A stretch of DNA of 52,945 bases from Arthrobacter sp. (GTDB lineage Bacteria; Actinomycetota; Actinomycetes; Actinomycetales; Micrococcaceae), in assembly GCF_031179385.1 (NCBI RefSeq), contig NZ_JAPSHV010000008.1:1-52945 (forward strand). The letters run 5' to 3'. Position 1 is the stretch's first letter, and the number at the start of each line of letters is the position of its first letter. A program made the translations under genes and the position numbers. The notes beneath the pieces are model-generated. The model was not told the DNA's origin. It searched no databases and saw nothing but the letters and a program-made list of their open reading frames with translations. Positions 34,558-43,902 of this stretch are shown one piece after another.

Positions 34558-35640
34558 ATGAACACCAGCCAGTTCGGCACGGCGACCGACATCGAGACTG
34601 AGCAGCAGCCCCATGGAGCGGCAGCTCGCCGCGGTCCGCTCCGTCCCGGCGAACGGGTGCAGCTGACGGACGAAAAGGGTCGGATGAATACCATCACCCT
34701 GACCCCGGGCGGAGCCTTTCACACGCACAAAGGGTTCCTCAGCCACGATCAGCTGATCGGAGCATCGGAAGGCACCATCGTTACCAACACCAACGGCGCG
34801 CAGTACCAGGCGCTTCGCCCGCTGCTCTCCGACTTCGTGCTGTCGATGCCGCGCGGCGCGGCCGTCGTGTACCCCAAAGACGCCGGCCAGATCGTGACGA
34901 TGGCTGACATCTTCCCAGGTGCGCGCGTCGTCGAGGCTGGGGTCGGTTCCGGAGCGCTCTCCATCTCATTGCTGCGCGCCGTCGGTGACAACGGCTACCT
35001 TCACTCGTTCGAGCGTCGGGAAGAGTTCGCGGACATCGCGAAAGGGAACGTCGAGACGATCTTCGGCGGCCCGCACCCCGCCTGGCAGATCACGCTCGGA
35101 GACTTCCAGGAGCAGGTCATTGAGGCCGAAAAGCCGGGAACCGTTGACCGCGTTGTCCTCGACATGTTGGCGCCATGGGAATGCCTCGACGCCGTTGCCA
35201 CAGTGCTGGCACCCGGCGGTGTGTGGATCAGCTACGTCGCTACGGTGACACAGCTGTCGCGTACCGCCGAGGCGATTCGCGCCGACGGACGGTTCACCGA
35301 GCCGGACGCGTGGGAATCGATGGTGCGCGGCTGGCACCTTGAAGGCCTCGCGGTCCGCCCTGACCATCGGATGGTGGCGCACACCGGGTTCCTGCTCACG
35401 ACCCGGCGCCTCGCGCACGGCGTGACCGGTATCAGCACCAAGCGTCGACCATCGAAGACAGGGTTCAGCGAGGAAGACCTGAACGCGTGGACCCCCCAGG
35501 CCGTGGGTGAGCGTGCAGTGTCGGACAAGCGGCTTCGACGCGTGGCGCGCGACGCCAGTTCAACTATCCAGCGTGGGTCACTTCCACCCGAGGAAGCCCA
35601 GGCTCGACGCGAGTCCGAGTCGGCCGACCAGGGCGAGTAA
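34558..35640 (+). CDS. trmI: tRNA (adenine-58-N1) methyltransferase TrmI
   Basis: SAM-dependent enzyme of 360 residues that methylates A58 in the T loop of tRNA as a homotetramer. The N-terminal domain (to about 95) is followed by a Rossmann domain with VVEAGVGSGALSISLLRAVG (SAM loop) and VVLDMLAPWECLDAVATVL. The C-terminal 60 residues are variable and charged. ATG at 34558 follows GGAGG. The same gene precedes mpa in mycobacteria. It lies 90 bases upstream of mpa with an inverted repeat between. Confidence 0.94.
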   Translation: MNTSQFGTATDIETEQQPHGAAARRGPLRPGERVQLTDEKGRMNTITLTPGGAFHTHKGFLSHDQLIGASEGTIVTNTNGAQYQALRPLLSDFVLSMPRGAAVVYPKDAGQIVTMADIFPGARVVEAGVGSGALSISLLRAVGDNGYLHSFERREEFADIAKGNVETIFGGPHPAWQITLGDFQEQVIEAEKPGTVDRVVLDMLAPWECLDAVATVLAPGGVWISYVATVTQLSRTAEAIRADGRFTEPDAWESMVRGWHLEGLAVRPDHRMVAHTGFLLTTRRLAHGVTGISTKRRPSKTGFSEEDLNAWTPQAVGERAVSDKRLRRVARDASSTIQRGSLPPEEAQARRESESADQGE

Positions 35641-35651
35641 TCCGGCTCGGC

Positions 35652-35677
35652 CGAAAGTGACGAAGTTATCACTTTCG
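35652..35677. promoter_or_regulatory. Inverted repeat between trmI and mpa
   Basis: Perfect 9-bp arms CGAAAGTGA (35652-35660) and TCACTTTCG (35669-35677) around an eight-base loop. It could be a weak terminator of trmI or an operator for the proteasome operon; there is no T run. A TATGGT at 35701-35706 could be a -10 downstream of it. Confidence 0.45.
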
Positions 35678-35730
35678 ACCTAATCCGTTCTGCACTGCGC
35701 TATGGTCAAAAGGGAACGCAACAGACAACG

Positions 35731-37515
35731 GTGAAGGTGGCGATCGCGTTGGATACATCACACAACGACTCCGGAACACCCAAGTCAGCCCCGGAATCGC
35801 CCCGCACGCCCACTGATGGGCAGCTTGCTATGGCCCAGCGCCAGATCAATGTCCTGCGCGACAAGCTCAGGCACATCGACCGGCAGTTGGCAGCCGCCAC
35901 ACAGAACAACTCGAAGCTCGTCTCGGCCCTCGAAACCGCACGCACTGAGATCGTTCGCCTGAAGACAGCGCTCGAGAAGGAAGGCGCCGCGCCGTTCAGT
36001 TTCGCAACGGTCATCGAGGTGAACCCCCGCAGCTCGACTGTCGGCGGCAACGGAGCACAAGCGGCTCTGCAGGACAGCGCAGACATCTTCCAGTCCGGAC
36101 GAAAACTCAGGGTCGCCATCAGTCCACTGGTCAACGTGGAGCAGGTCATGCCGGGGCAGGAGGTGCTGCTCAACGAATCCCTGACGATCGTCGCAGCACT
36201 TGCCTTCGAACGCGCCGGCGAACTGGTGACGATCAAGGAGCTGCTCGGCAAGGACAGGGTCCTCGTGATCGGCCGCGCCGATGAAGAGCGCGTGGTCCGT
36301 CTGAGCGGTCCGCTTCAGCAACAGAAAATCCGCGTCGGCGACGCGTTGTCCGTTGATAACAGGACCGGCTACGCGTTGGAGAAGATTGCGCGCAGTGAAG
36401 TCGAAAACCTCGTCCTCGAGGAAGTGCCGGACATCGCTTATGAGGACATTGGAGGGCTCGGACCGCAAATCGAGCAGATCCGCGATGCTGTCGAGCTACC
36501 GTTCCTTCATCCCGACCTCTACCGCGAGCACGGGCTGAAGGCGCCGAAGGGGATCCTTCTCTATGGTCCACCCGGGTGCGGTAAGACCCTGATTGCCAAA
36601 GCTGTAGCGAACTCGCTGGCGGCCAGGGCCATTGAACGCACGGGTTCAGAGGAAACCCGGAGTTACTTCCTCAACATCAAGGGTCCAGAGCTGCTCGACA
36701 AGTATGTCGGTGAGACGGAACGGCACATCCGGCTGATCTTTGCGCGTGCCCGGGAAAAGGCCTCGGATGGATCGCCCGTCGTCGTCTTCTTTGACGAGAT
36801 GGACTCGCTTTTCCGGACGCGCGGCACCGGAGTCTCCTCCGATGTCGAGACCACCATCGTGCCCCAGCTGCTCAGTGAAATCGACGGCGTCGAAAAGCTC
36901 GAGAACGTCATCGTGATCGGTGCGTCCAACCGTGAGGACATGATCGATCCAGCCATTCTCCGGCCGGGGCGCCTTGACGTGAAAATCAAGATCCACCGCC
37001 CCGACGCGGAAGGCGCAGCGGAGATTTTCGCCAAATACATCACCGATGATCTGCCACTCCACCGGGACGACCTCGCTGAATACGGCGGAAGCGTCCCAGC
37101 GACTATCCAGGCGATGATCCGGCTGACGGTGGAGAAGATGTACTCGACCGAGAAGTCCAATGAGTACCTTGAGGTCACGTATGCCAATGGCGATACTGAG
37201 ATGCTCTACTTCAAGGACTTCAATTCCGGCGCAGTGATCCAGAACGTTGTGGACCGTGCCAAGAAGAGTGCAATCAAAGACCTCCTGCTGAACGGCCAGA
37301 AGGGCCTGCGTATCGAACACCTCCTTCAGGCAGTTGTCGACGAGTTTCGTGAGCACGAGGACATGCCCAACACCACCAATCCGGACGATTGGGCTCGGAT
37401 TTCCGGCAAGAAGGGCGAACGGATCACCTACATCCGCACGATCGTGCAGGGCAAGGCCGGCCAGGAGCCCGGGAAGACCATTGAGACAGCAGCCAACACA
37501 GGGCAGTATCTGTGA
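35731..37515 (+). CDS. mpa: Proteasome-associated AAA ATPase Mpa (ARC)
   Basis: Hexameric unfoldase of 594 residues that recognises pupylated proteins and threads them into the 20S core. Domains in order: N-terminal coiled coil (about 30-85, binds Pup), two OB domains (about 90-235), AAA module with Walker A GPPGCGKT (279-286), Walker [12 protein letters not shown] and the second region of homology with [17 protein letters not shown]. The C-terminus ends GQYL, the motif that docks in the core and opens its gate. The start is uncertain: GTG 35731, with another GTG at 35737 and a TTG at 35749 that has GAAGGTGG upstream. Its stop overlaps the dop start (GTGA). Confidence 0.96.
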   Translation: MKVAIALDTSHNDSGTPKSAPESPRTPTDGQLAMAQRQINVLRDKLRHIDRQLAAATQNNSKLVSALETARTEIVRLKTALEKEGAAPFSFATVIEVNPRSSTVGGNGAQAALQDSADIFQSGRKLRVAISPLVNVEQVMPGQEVLLNESLTIVAALAFERAGELVTIKELLGKDRVLVIGRADEERVVRLSGPLQQQKIRVGDALSVDNRTGYALEKIARSEVENLVLEEVPDIAYEDIGGLGPQIEQIRDAVELPFLHPDLYREHGLKAPKGILLYGPPGCGKTLIAKAVANSLAARAIERTGSEETRSYFLNIKGPELLDKYVGETERHIRLIFARAREKASDGSPVVVFFDEMDSLFRTRGTGVSSDVETTIVPQLLSEIDGVEKLENVIVIGASNREDMIDPAILRPGRLDVKIKIHRPDAEGAAEIFAKYITDDLPLHRDDLAEYGGSVPATIQAMIRLTVEKMYSTEKSNEYLEVTYANGDTEMLYFKDFNSGAVIQNVVDRAKKSAIKDLLLNGQKGLRIEHLLQAVVDEFREHEDMPNTTNPDDWARISGKKGERITYIRTIVQGKAGQEPGKTIETAANTGQYL

Positions 37516-39161
37516 CAGGAAAGCGTCCCGAACCTGCACCAACAACCGATGTGCCGCCACTGACTGTTCACCGGGTCATGGGCACGGAAACCGAATACGG
37601 AATCATTGCCCCGGGTATCTCCGACGCAAACGCGACCGTCCTGTCGACGCAGGTGGTCAATGCCTATGCGGCGACCCTGCGGGAAGGACTGGGCAACCTC
37701 GCCGGGACCCGCTGGGACTACACGGACGAGGCCCCACTGTCCGATGCCCGGGGTTGGCAGATGGGACGCGCGGCCGCGGACCCGTCACAGCTCACGGATG
37801 AGCCGCCGGTCCTGACGGCGGAGCAGATAGCGCTTGTTGATCAGGGATCCGGCGAACCGTCCGAGGACGCCGCGGTGCTGATGAACCTTGTCCTTGGGAA
37901 CGGGGCAAGGCTCTACGTTGACCATGCGCACCCGGAATACTCGAGCCCCGAAGTGACGAGCCCGCTGGACGCCGTGCGATGGGACCGCGCAGGGGACGTA
38001 GTTGTCCAGCGGGCAATGGCACGTATTGCGGCAACGCCCGGCTTCTCGCCGGTGATCCTGTACAAAAACAACACCGACAGCAAGAGCGTCTCCTACGGGT
38101 CACACGAGAACTACCTCGTGCCGCGACACGTTCCATTCGGCAGGATCGCGGCCGCCCTGATCCCGTTTTTCGTCACGCGGCAAGTGATCTGCGGCGCGGG
38201 TCGGATCGGTATCGGCGCTGTAAACCAGCAGCCCGGCTTCCAGCTGAGCCAACGGGCTGACTTCTTTGAGAATGAAGTCGGCCTCGAGACAACAGTGCGG
38301 CGGCCAATCATCAACACCCGGGACGAGCCCCACGCGGTAGCCGAGAAGTATCGCCGCCTGCACGTAATCATCGGGGATGCGAACCTGAGCGAGGTGTCCA
38401 ACTATCTGAAGCTGGGTACCACCTCGCTGATCCTCGGTCTGATAGAGAATGACCTCGTGCCCGTCCCGGAGATCGCCGATCCCGTCCGCGAGCTCCAGGC
38501 AGTCAGCCACGATCCCTCGTTGCGGCATCTTGTCACGCTGGCCGACGGCCGTAGGGTGACGGCCGTGGACATTCAGGAGATGTACCTCGAAGCGGGCGCA
38601 GGTGCAGTGCGTGCGCAGGGCGGCGGGGATAAGCAAACCATGGACGTTCTCAGCCGTTGGGAGTCCCTGATCGCCACGCTCCGCAGGGAGCCGATGGAGG
38701 CTGCGCGCCAGGTCGACTGGATCGCGAAACTCAAAGTGCTGCAGGCGTACCGGGACCGGGATTCCCTCCAGTGGAATGATCCGCGACTGGCCCTTATCGA
38801 CTTGCAGTACGCGGACCTTCGACCGGACAAGGGCATCTATTACAGGCTGGCCGCCAGAGGCGCGATGGAGAAGTTGGTGAGCAACGACGACGTCGTCGCG
38901 GCCGTCTCCGATCCTCCGCGGGATACGCGTGCCTACTTCCGTGGACGGTGTATCTCCTCCTTCCCCAATGAGGTCGTCGGTGCGAGTTGGGACTCCATCA
39001 TCTTCGAACTGCCTTCGCAGCGCAGGCTGCAGCGCATCCAGACCAGGGAACCCCTCCGCGGAACAGCGGAACTGACCGAATCGCTGTTCGCCGGTTCGCG
39101 GACGGCTGAGGAATTTGTATCCCGCCTTCAGGGCGGTCCTGAACCCAGCATGGCACCATAG
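37512..39161 (+). CDS. dop: Depupylase/deamidase Dop
   Basis: A 549-residue relative of glutamine synthetase that deamidates the C-terminal Gln of Pup to Glu and also removes Pup from substrates. Blocks are [15 protein letters not shown] at the start (metal-binding Glu residues), [21 protein letters not shown], and [12 protein letters not shown]. It carries the Dop-specific insertion near the N-terminus (about 40-95) that PafA lacks. GTG at 37512 overlaps the mpa stop, so it is translated together with mpa. The pup gene follows after 38 bases. Confidence 0.96.
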   Translation: MTGKRPEPAPTTDVPPLTVHRVMGTETEYGIIAPGISDANATVLSTQVVNAYAATLREGLGNLAGTRWDYTDEAPLSDARGWQMGRAAADPSQLTDEPPVLTAEQIALVDQGSGEPSEDAAVLMNLVLGNGARLYVDHAHPEYSSPEVTSPLDAVRWDRAGDVVVQRAMARIAATPGFSPVILYKNNTDSKSVSYGSHENYLVPRHVPFGRIAAALIPFFVTRQVICGAGRIGIGAVNQQPGFQLSQRADFFENEVGLETTVRRPIINTRDEPHAVAEKYRRLHVIIGDANLSEVSNYLKLGTTSLILGLIENDLVPVPEIADPVRELQAVSHDPSLRHLVTLADGRRVTAVDIQEMYLEAGAGAVRAQGGGDKQTMDVLSRWESLIATLRREPMEAARQVDWIAKLKVLQAYRDRDSLQWNDPRLALIDLQYADLRPDKGIYYRLAARGAMEKLVSNDDVVAAVSDPPRDTRAYFRGRCISSFPNEVVGASWDSIIFELPSQRRLQRIQTREPLRGTAELTESLFAGSRTAEEFVSRLQGGPEPSMAP

Positions 39162-39199
39162 AAGTAGCCGATAAACGGTCGAAGAGAAGGGCTCTCATC

Positions 39200-39409
39200 A
39201 TGGCAACACAGGACCAGCGGAACACCGGATCGCGCCCCGAGGAGCAGGACGAGGTCACGCCCGACCGAGCACCGGCACCGGCAGCGGACCAGTCGCAGGA
39301 CAACAGCCAGACCGAAGGTGTCGATGATCTGCTCGATGAAATCGACGGTGTGCTTGAGTCGAATGCGGAGGAATTCGTCCGTGGATTCGTGCAGAAGGGC
39401 GGACAGTAA
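39200..39409 (+). CDS. pup: Prokaryotic ubiquitin-like protein Pup
   Basis: A 69-residue, mostly disordered acidic protein used as a degradation tag. The C-terminal region DDLLDEIDGVLESNAEEFV binds the Mpa coiled coil, and it ends VQKGGQ. The last residue is Gln, so Dop must deamidate it before PafA can ligate it to lysines. ATG at 39200 has AGAGAAGGG upstream. prcB begins three bases after its stop. Confidence 0.98.
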   Translation: MATQDQRNTGSRPEEQDEVTPDRAPAPAADQSQDNSQTEGVDDLLDEIDGVLESNAEEFVRGFVQKGGQ

Positions 39410-39412
39410 CGC

Positions 39413-40234
39413 ATGCTGCCGGAAGACGCGGCCTCAGCCATAGGCCGGGCCGCATCCACCTCTTTCTCCGACTACATCGCCGCACAGAATCCCGCCGCAC
39501 TACCCTCTGCCCGCAATGCAGCGAATCATGCCGGAGCTGGCGTGGACCTGGCTCCCCATGCCACCACAATCGTTTCACTGACCTATGCCGGTGGTGTGCT
39601 CATGGCCGGTGACAGGCGGGCGACAATGGGAAACATCATCGCCAGCCGCCATATAGAGAAGGTTTTCCCCGCGGACACGTTCTCGGTGCTTGGGATTGCG
39701 GGCAGCGCCGGCATTGCTTTGGACATTACGCGTCTGTTCCAGGTTGAGCTGGAACACTACGAGAAAATCGAGGGCATGCGGATGAGCCTTGATGGGAAAG
39801 CCAACCGGCTCGCTGCCATGATCCGGGCGAACCTTCCGCTTGCCCTTCAGGGCCTGGCGGTTGTTCCTCTCTTCGCGGGGTTCGACACCACTCGCCGGGT
39901 CGGTCGGCTTTTCTCCTATGACGTCACCGGCGGACGTTACGAGGAGCAGGAACATCATTCGGTCGGTTCCGGTTCGGTTTTCGCGCGCGGCGCGCTCAAG
40001 AAGCTCTGGAAGCCGAACCTTGGAGAGGATGCTGCCGTGAAAGTGGCGGTGGAGTCGCTGTATGACGCGGCCGACGACGATTCGGCGACGGGGGGCCCCG
40101 ACGTCGTGCGCCAGCTCTGGCCGGTGGTCTACACCGTGAACAGTGCGGGTGCCCGGCGCATCCCCGAGCGGAGCCTCGCAGAGGCGGCGGAGGAGATTAT
40201 CGCGTCACGGTCGGTATCAGGGCGGGAGGCCTAG
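39413..40234 (+). CDS. prcB: 20S proteasome beta subunit PrcB
   Basis: Catalytic subunit of the actinobacterial 20S core, 273 residues. A 50-residue propeptide ends in PHA before Thr51, the N-terminal nucleophile after processing ([10 protein letters not shown]). The Lys and Asp around GDRRATMG support the Ntn-hydrolase site. ATG at 39413 lies three bases after the pup stop; prcA starts two bases after its own stop. Two rings of seven beta subunits are sandwiched between alpha rings. Confidence 0.97.
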   Translation: MLPEDAASAIGRAASTSFSDYIAAQNPAALPSARNAANHAGAGVDLAPHATTIVSLTYAGGVLMAGDRRATMGNIIASRHIEKVFPADTFSVLGIAGSAGIALDITRLFQVELEHYEKIEGMRMSLDGKANRLAAMIRANLPLALQGLAVVPLFAGFDTTRRVGRLFSYDVTGGRYEEQEHHSVGSGSVFARGALKKLWKPNLGEDAAVKVAVESLYDAADDDSATGGPDVVRQLWPVVYTVNSAGARRIPERSLAEAAEEIIASRSVSGREA

Positions 40235-40236
40235 CC

Positions 40237-40968
40237 ATGACCCAACAGTTCTATGTTTCGCCCGAACAACTGATGAAGGACCGCGCCGATTTTGCGCGAA
40301 AGGGTATCGCACGCGGACGCTCCGTCATCGTTTTGACCTGCAGGGATGGCATTGCATTGGTTGCCGAGAATCCCTCACCTTCATTGCACAAGTTGGGCGA
40401 AATCTACGACCGCATCGCCTTCGCCGCCGTGGGGAAGTACAACGAGTTCGAGAGCCTCCGACAGGCCGGGGTGCGGTATGCGGACGTCAGGGGTTACTCC
40501 TACGACCGCGAAGACGTCACGGCTCGTGGACTGGCCAGTGTCTATGCGCAGAGCCTCGGAGCGGTCTTCACTGCTGAGAGTAAACCGTTTGAGGTGGAAC
40601 TTGCGGTCGCTGAGGTCGGACACACCATCGGCCAGGATCACATCTATCGGTTGACCTTCGACGGCTCCATCGCCGATGAGTCAGGATTCATCGTGATGGG
40701 CGGCCAGGCGGATGCGGTGGTTGATGCGCTGAAGGGCCGCTGGAGCGCCGAGCAGGACTTCGCCGAAACTATCCGTGCTGCTGTTGACTCCCTCCGGCAC
40801 GACGGCGGAACCTCCGCGGAGCCGCGGGCACAGCTGAGTTCGAGGACTCTCGAGGTGGCGGTGCTGGACCGAGACCCGCTCACCGCTCGCGGTACCGTCC
40901 GGGCCTTCCGTCGCATACCGGCCCAGGATGTGGACGACATGCTGAGCAATGAACGAGTGTCCCTGTAA
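40237..40968 (+). CDS. prcA: 20S proteasome alpha subunit PrcA
   Basis: Non-catalytic ring subunit of 243 residues that gates the 20S core and docks Mpa. It starts with [20 protein letters not shown], the gate and H0 helix typical of actinobacteria, followed by [20 protein letters not shown]. The N-terminal Thr of beta subunits is absent, as expected. It is tightly linked to prcB and its TAA overlaps the ATG of pafA (TAATG). Confidence 0.97.
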   Translation: MTQQFYVSPEQLMKDRADFARKGIARGRSVIVLTCRDGIALVAENPSPSLHKLGEIYDRIAFAAVGKYNEFESLRQAGVRYADVRGYSYDREDVTARGLASVYAQSLGAVFTAESKPFEVELAVAEVGHTIGQDHIYRLTFDGSIADESGFIVMGGQADAVVDALKGRWSAEQDFAETIRAAVDSLRHDGGTSAEPRAQLSSRTLEVAVLDRDPLTARGTVRAFRRIPAQDVDDMLSNERVSL

Positions 40969-42329
40969 TGGACCGCCGGATCTATGGGATCGAGACGGAA
41001 TTCGGGATCGCCTACTCCGGTCCCAATTCTCGGCCGCTCTCGCCCGAGGAAGTTGCCCGTTACCTTTTTCGAAAGGTGGTGAGCTGGGGGAGGTCATCGA
41101 ATGTCTTCCTCACCAATGGTTCCCGTCTCTACCTGGATGTCGGTTCTCATCCGGAGTACGCCACGGCCGAGTGCGACGACGTTGCGCAGCTGATAGCGCA
41201 TGATCGTGCGGGCGAACTCATCCTCGAGGACCTGATCGCCGAAGCCCAGCGCAAGCTCGGTCAGGAGGGATATGACGGCCGGGTCTATCTCTTCAAGAAC
41301 AACACGGATTCCGCAGGTAACTCCTACGGCTCCCATGAGAACTACCTCATCCCGCGCAAGCTGGAATTCTCCCGCCTGTCCGACATTCTGATTCCGTTCC
41401 TCGTCACCCGGCAGTTGCTGGTCGGGGCGGGGAAGGTGCTGAAGACCCAGTCCGGTTCCCTTTACGCCTTTTCCCAGCGGGCAGACCACATTTGGGAAGG
41501 GGTTTCGTCAGCTACAACCCGGTCCCGGCCCATCATCAACACCCGCGATGAACCGCACGCTGATGCGGAGTTCTACCGGCGGCTCCACGTCATCGCCGGG
41601 GACTCGAACATGTCCGAGACAACGACTTTGCTGAAGGTAGCGTCAGTTGACCTCATTCTCCGCATGATCGAGGCCGGCGTCATCATGCGGGACTTCCGTC
41701 TCGAGAATCCCATCCGGAGCATCCGGGAAATCTCGCACGACCTCACCGGCCGCCAGCCGCTGAAACTGGCTAACGGCCGACGAGTATCTGCCCTCGATAT
41801 CCAGCATGAGTACCTCAGCCGCGCCCGGGCGTTCGTGCAGGCTGAAGGCGCGCACACGCCCCACCTTCCACGCGTACTTGAACTCTGGGAGCGAGCCTTG
41901 CGCGCAGTGGAGACGGACAACCACGCCCTGATCGATCGGGAGATTGACTGGGCAATCAAAAAGAAGCTGATTGACCGCTACATGGAACGCAATAATTTGG
42001 ACCTGGATTCTGCGAGGGTTGCCCAACTGGACCTTACGTACCACGACATCTCCCGGACACGCGGTCTGTTCTTCATGCTGCAGGCCCGCGGAGAGACGGA
42101 GCGCGTGGTCGATGACGTCGAGATCAAGGCCGCAGTTGACGTTCCACCTCAGTCCACCCGTGCCCGTTTGCGGGGCGAGTTTGTTCGCCGCGCGAAGGAA
42201 GCAAACCGGGATTTCACCGTCGACTGGGTGCACCTGAAGCTCAACGATCGGGCACAGCAGACGATCCTCTGCAAGGATCCATTCGCGTCCGAGGACGAGC
42301 GCGTGACAGCGCTTCTCGAGCATTTGTAA
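40968..42329 (+). CDS. pafA: Pup ligase PafA
   Basis: A 453-residue glutamine-synthetase-like ligase that uses ATP to join the C-terminal Glu of Pup to lysines of target proteins. The metal and nucleotide site is seen in [35 protein letters not shown] and [17 protein letters not shown]-terminal domain of about 70 residues ends [19 protein letters not shown]. It is similar to Dop throughout but lacks the Dop insertion. Its ATG overlaps the prcA stop. It ends the core proteasome operon; a 129-base gap follows. Confidence 0.97.
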   Translation: MDRRIYGIETEFGIAYSGPNSRPLSPEEVARYLFRKVVSWGRSSNVFLTNGSRLYLDVGSHPEYATAECDDVAQLIAHDRAGELILEDLIAEAQRKLGQEGYDGRVYLFKNNTDSAGNSYGSHENYLIPRKLEFSRLSDILIPFLVTRQLLVGAGKVLKTQSGSLYAFSQRADHIWEGVSSATTRSRPIINTRDEPHADAEFYRRLHVIAGDSNMSETTTLLKVASVDLILRMIEAGVIMRDFRLENPIRSIREISHDLTGRQPLKLANGRRVSALDIQHEYLSRARAFVQAEGAHTPHLPRVLELWERALRAVETDNHALIDREIDWAIKKKLIDRYMERNNLDLDSARVAQLDLTYHDISRTRGLFFMLQARGETERVVDDVEIKAAVDVPPQSTRARLRGEFVRRAKEANRDFTVDWVHLKLNDRAQQTILCKDPFASEDERVTALLEHL

Positions 42330-42361
42330 GCATCCCTGCGTCAACCGGCACGGGAGAAAGT

Positions 42362-42388
42362 TTGCTGCCCAACCCGTTAGGGTAGGTA
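42362..42388 (+). promoter_or_regulatory. Possible promoter before the FKBP genes
   Basis: TTGCTG (42362-42367) and TAGGTA (42383-42388) are separated by 15 bases, short of the usual 17. It would give a leader of about 65 bases before the GTG at 42459. Low confidence. Confidence 0.3.
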
Positions 42389-42458
42389 AGTCCGGTGCCG
42401 AAAGGACGACCGGCGGGACCGCGGAACCGCGTTCTCCATCCCACTTGAAAGAAATACT

Positions 42459-43394
42459 GTGAGAAAAGTATTAGCATTCCTGCTGCCCGCGATGCTGTTC
42501 CTGACCGGCTGCGGCGGCGCAAGTACCCCGGCGGACTTTGAAGACGCCGGCAAGACGGCAGGCGCTGCCGAGACACTCGAATCCATCGAGGTCACAGATG
42601 CCGGGCCCGACGCCGCTCCAGAGGTTGAGTTCGACGCTCCGCTCGACATCACAGAGCAGGGGGCCCGTACCGTGACCGAAGGTGACGGCGCCGTCATCGA
42701 GGTCGGCCAGAACGTGAAAGTTCACGTCCTCTCCCTGAATCCTGAGGACGGCAGCCGAATTCAGGATTCGTACGAGGCAGGCGCCCCGCAAACGTTGCCG
42801 CTCGATGAAGAGCTCCAAGAGGTGTACCCGTCCCTCTATGAAGTAATGCTTGGATCCACGGTGGGTTCCCAGATTGCCTTCGCCATCCCCGCGGTTGAGG
42901 AACAGCCCCAGTCGCAGAAAGTTCTTCTCGTTCTGCAGGTGATCAGTGCAGAGAACCCGCCGAAGAAGCTCTCTTCCGAGGAAGTCGCCGAGCTCGAGGA
43001 AGCTGGTCAGCTTCCCACTGTGACACTCGACGGCGAAGGCGTGCCATCGATCGAGTTCCCGGAGAATGAGGCTCCGGCTGACCTCGTGGTCAAGGTCATC
43101 GAAGAGGGTACCGGCGAAGAGATCACGGAAGCTGACACCATCGCCGCCAATTACACCGGGTGGTCATGGCAGGGTGAGCAGTTCGATTCGAGTTTCGAAC
43201 GCGGCGAGCCCTCGGAGTTCCCGCTCAGCGGTGTCATCCCCGGCTGGACCCAGGGACTGTCGGGGTTGAAGGCCGGTTCGAAGGTTCTGTTGGTGATTCC
43301 GTCCGAGATGGCTTACGGTGACCAGCCCCAGCAGGGACCGGCCGGACCGCTGGCCTTCTATGTAGAGATCGTTGAAAAAGTAGCCGCACAGTAG
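42459..43394 (+). CDS. FKBP-type peptidyl-prolyl isomerase lipoprotein
   Basis: A 311-residue exported lipoprotein. The signal peptide ends in the lipobox FLTGC with Cys18. Two domains follow: a degenerate FKBP-like half (about 65-170), and a C-terminal FKBP (about 205-310) with FDSSFERGEPSEFPL and VIPGWTQGLSGLKAGSK, ILLVIP-type strand and AYGDQ. It should catalyse proline isomerisation or act as a chaperone outside the membrane. GTG start at 42459 after GAAAGAAA. The small FKBP gene follows after 13 bases. FKBP genes next to pafBC are common in actinobacteria. Confidence 0.93.
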   Translation: MRKVLAFLLPAMLFLTGCGGASTPADFEDAGKTAGAAETLESIEVTDAGPDAAPEVEFDAPLDITEQGARTVTEGDGAVIEVGQNVKVHVLSLNPEDGSRIQDSYEAGAPQTLPLDEELQEVYPSLYEVMLGSTVGSQIAFAIPAVEEQPQSQKVLLVLQVISAENPPKKLSSEEVAELEEAGQLPTVTLDGEGVPSIEFPENEAPADLVVKVIEEGTGEEITEADTIAANYTGWSWQGEQFDSSFERGEPSEFPLSGVIPGWTQGLSGLKAGSKVLLVIPSEMAYGDQPQQGPAGPLAFYVEIVEKVAAQ

Positions 43395-43407
43395 TAAAGG
43401 AGCCGCC

Positions 43408-43803
43408 ATGTCGTTCGGACAGCGCGAATACGACCGCACCAAACCTGAGGTTGACTTCCCCGGAGACGACCTGCCCGAGGACCTTGTCATCAGGGACCTC
43501 ATTGAGGGCACCGGCCGGGAGGCCCAGGCCGGGGACACTGTCTCCGCCCACTACGTCGGGGTAGCCTTCTCAACCGGGGAGGAGTTTGACTCCTCCTGGA
43601 ACCGCGGTACGCCGCTGGATTTCCGCATCGGCGTCGGGCAGGTCATCCAGGGTTGGGACCAGGGAATTCCCGGTATGAAGGTCGGCGGTCGGCGCCGCCT
43701 CGAGATTCCGCCGCACCTTGCCTACGGTGACCGCGGTGCCGGCTCGGCGATCGCGCCGGGCGAATCCCTCATCTTCGTCGTGGACCTGATGGGCGTTCGC
43801 TAA
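43408..43803 (+). CDS. FKBP-type peptidyl-prolyl isomerase, small cytoplasmic
   Basis: A 131-residue single-domain FKBP (PPIase), without signal peptide. All the usual active-site blocks are present: YVGVAFSTGEEFDSSW, GVGQVIQGWDQGIPGMKVGG, RRRLEIPPHLAYGDRGAG and LIFVVDLMGV. ATG at 43408 follows AAAGGAGC. It is linked to the FKBP lipoprotein gene upstream and followed by a hairpin, so the pair forms a short operon. Confidence 0.96.
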   Translation: MSFGQREYDRTKPEVDFPGDDLPEDLVIRDLIEGTGREAQAGDTVSAHYVGVAFSTGEEFDSSWNRGTPLDFRIGVGQVIQGWDQGIPGMKVGGRRRLEIPPHLAYGDRGAGSAIAPGESLIFVVDLMGVR

Positions 43804-43819
43804 CACCATCAAAGGCCAG

Positions 43820-43860
43820 GGGCGGGCAGCAACTCTCATTCGGGATGCTTGCCCGCCCTT
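43820..43860 (+). terminator. Hairpin between the FKBP pair and pafBC
   Basis: Nine-bp stem GGGCGGGCA (43820-43828) with TGCCCGCCC (43850-43858), extended by three more pairs across a bulge, then TT. It separates the FKBP operon from the pafBC transcript. Confidence 0.6.
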
Positions 43861-43888
43861 CGTCGTCGTTGGGTCCCGTCGAGAAGGG

Positions 43889-43902
43889 TATTCTTGCCAC
43901 CG
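43889..43902 (+). promoter_or_regulatory. Putative -10 box of a leaderless pafBC mRNA
   Basis: TATTCT at 43889-43894 ends seven bases before the GTG at 43902. This supports GTG 43902 as the start rather than the ATG at 43845, which lies inside the preceding hairpin. Confidence 0.4.
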
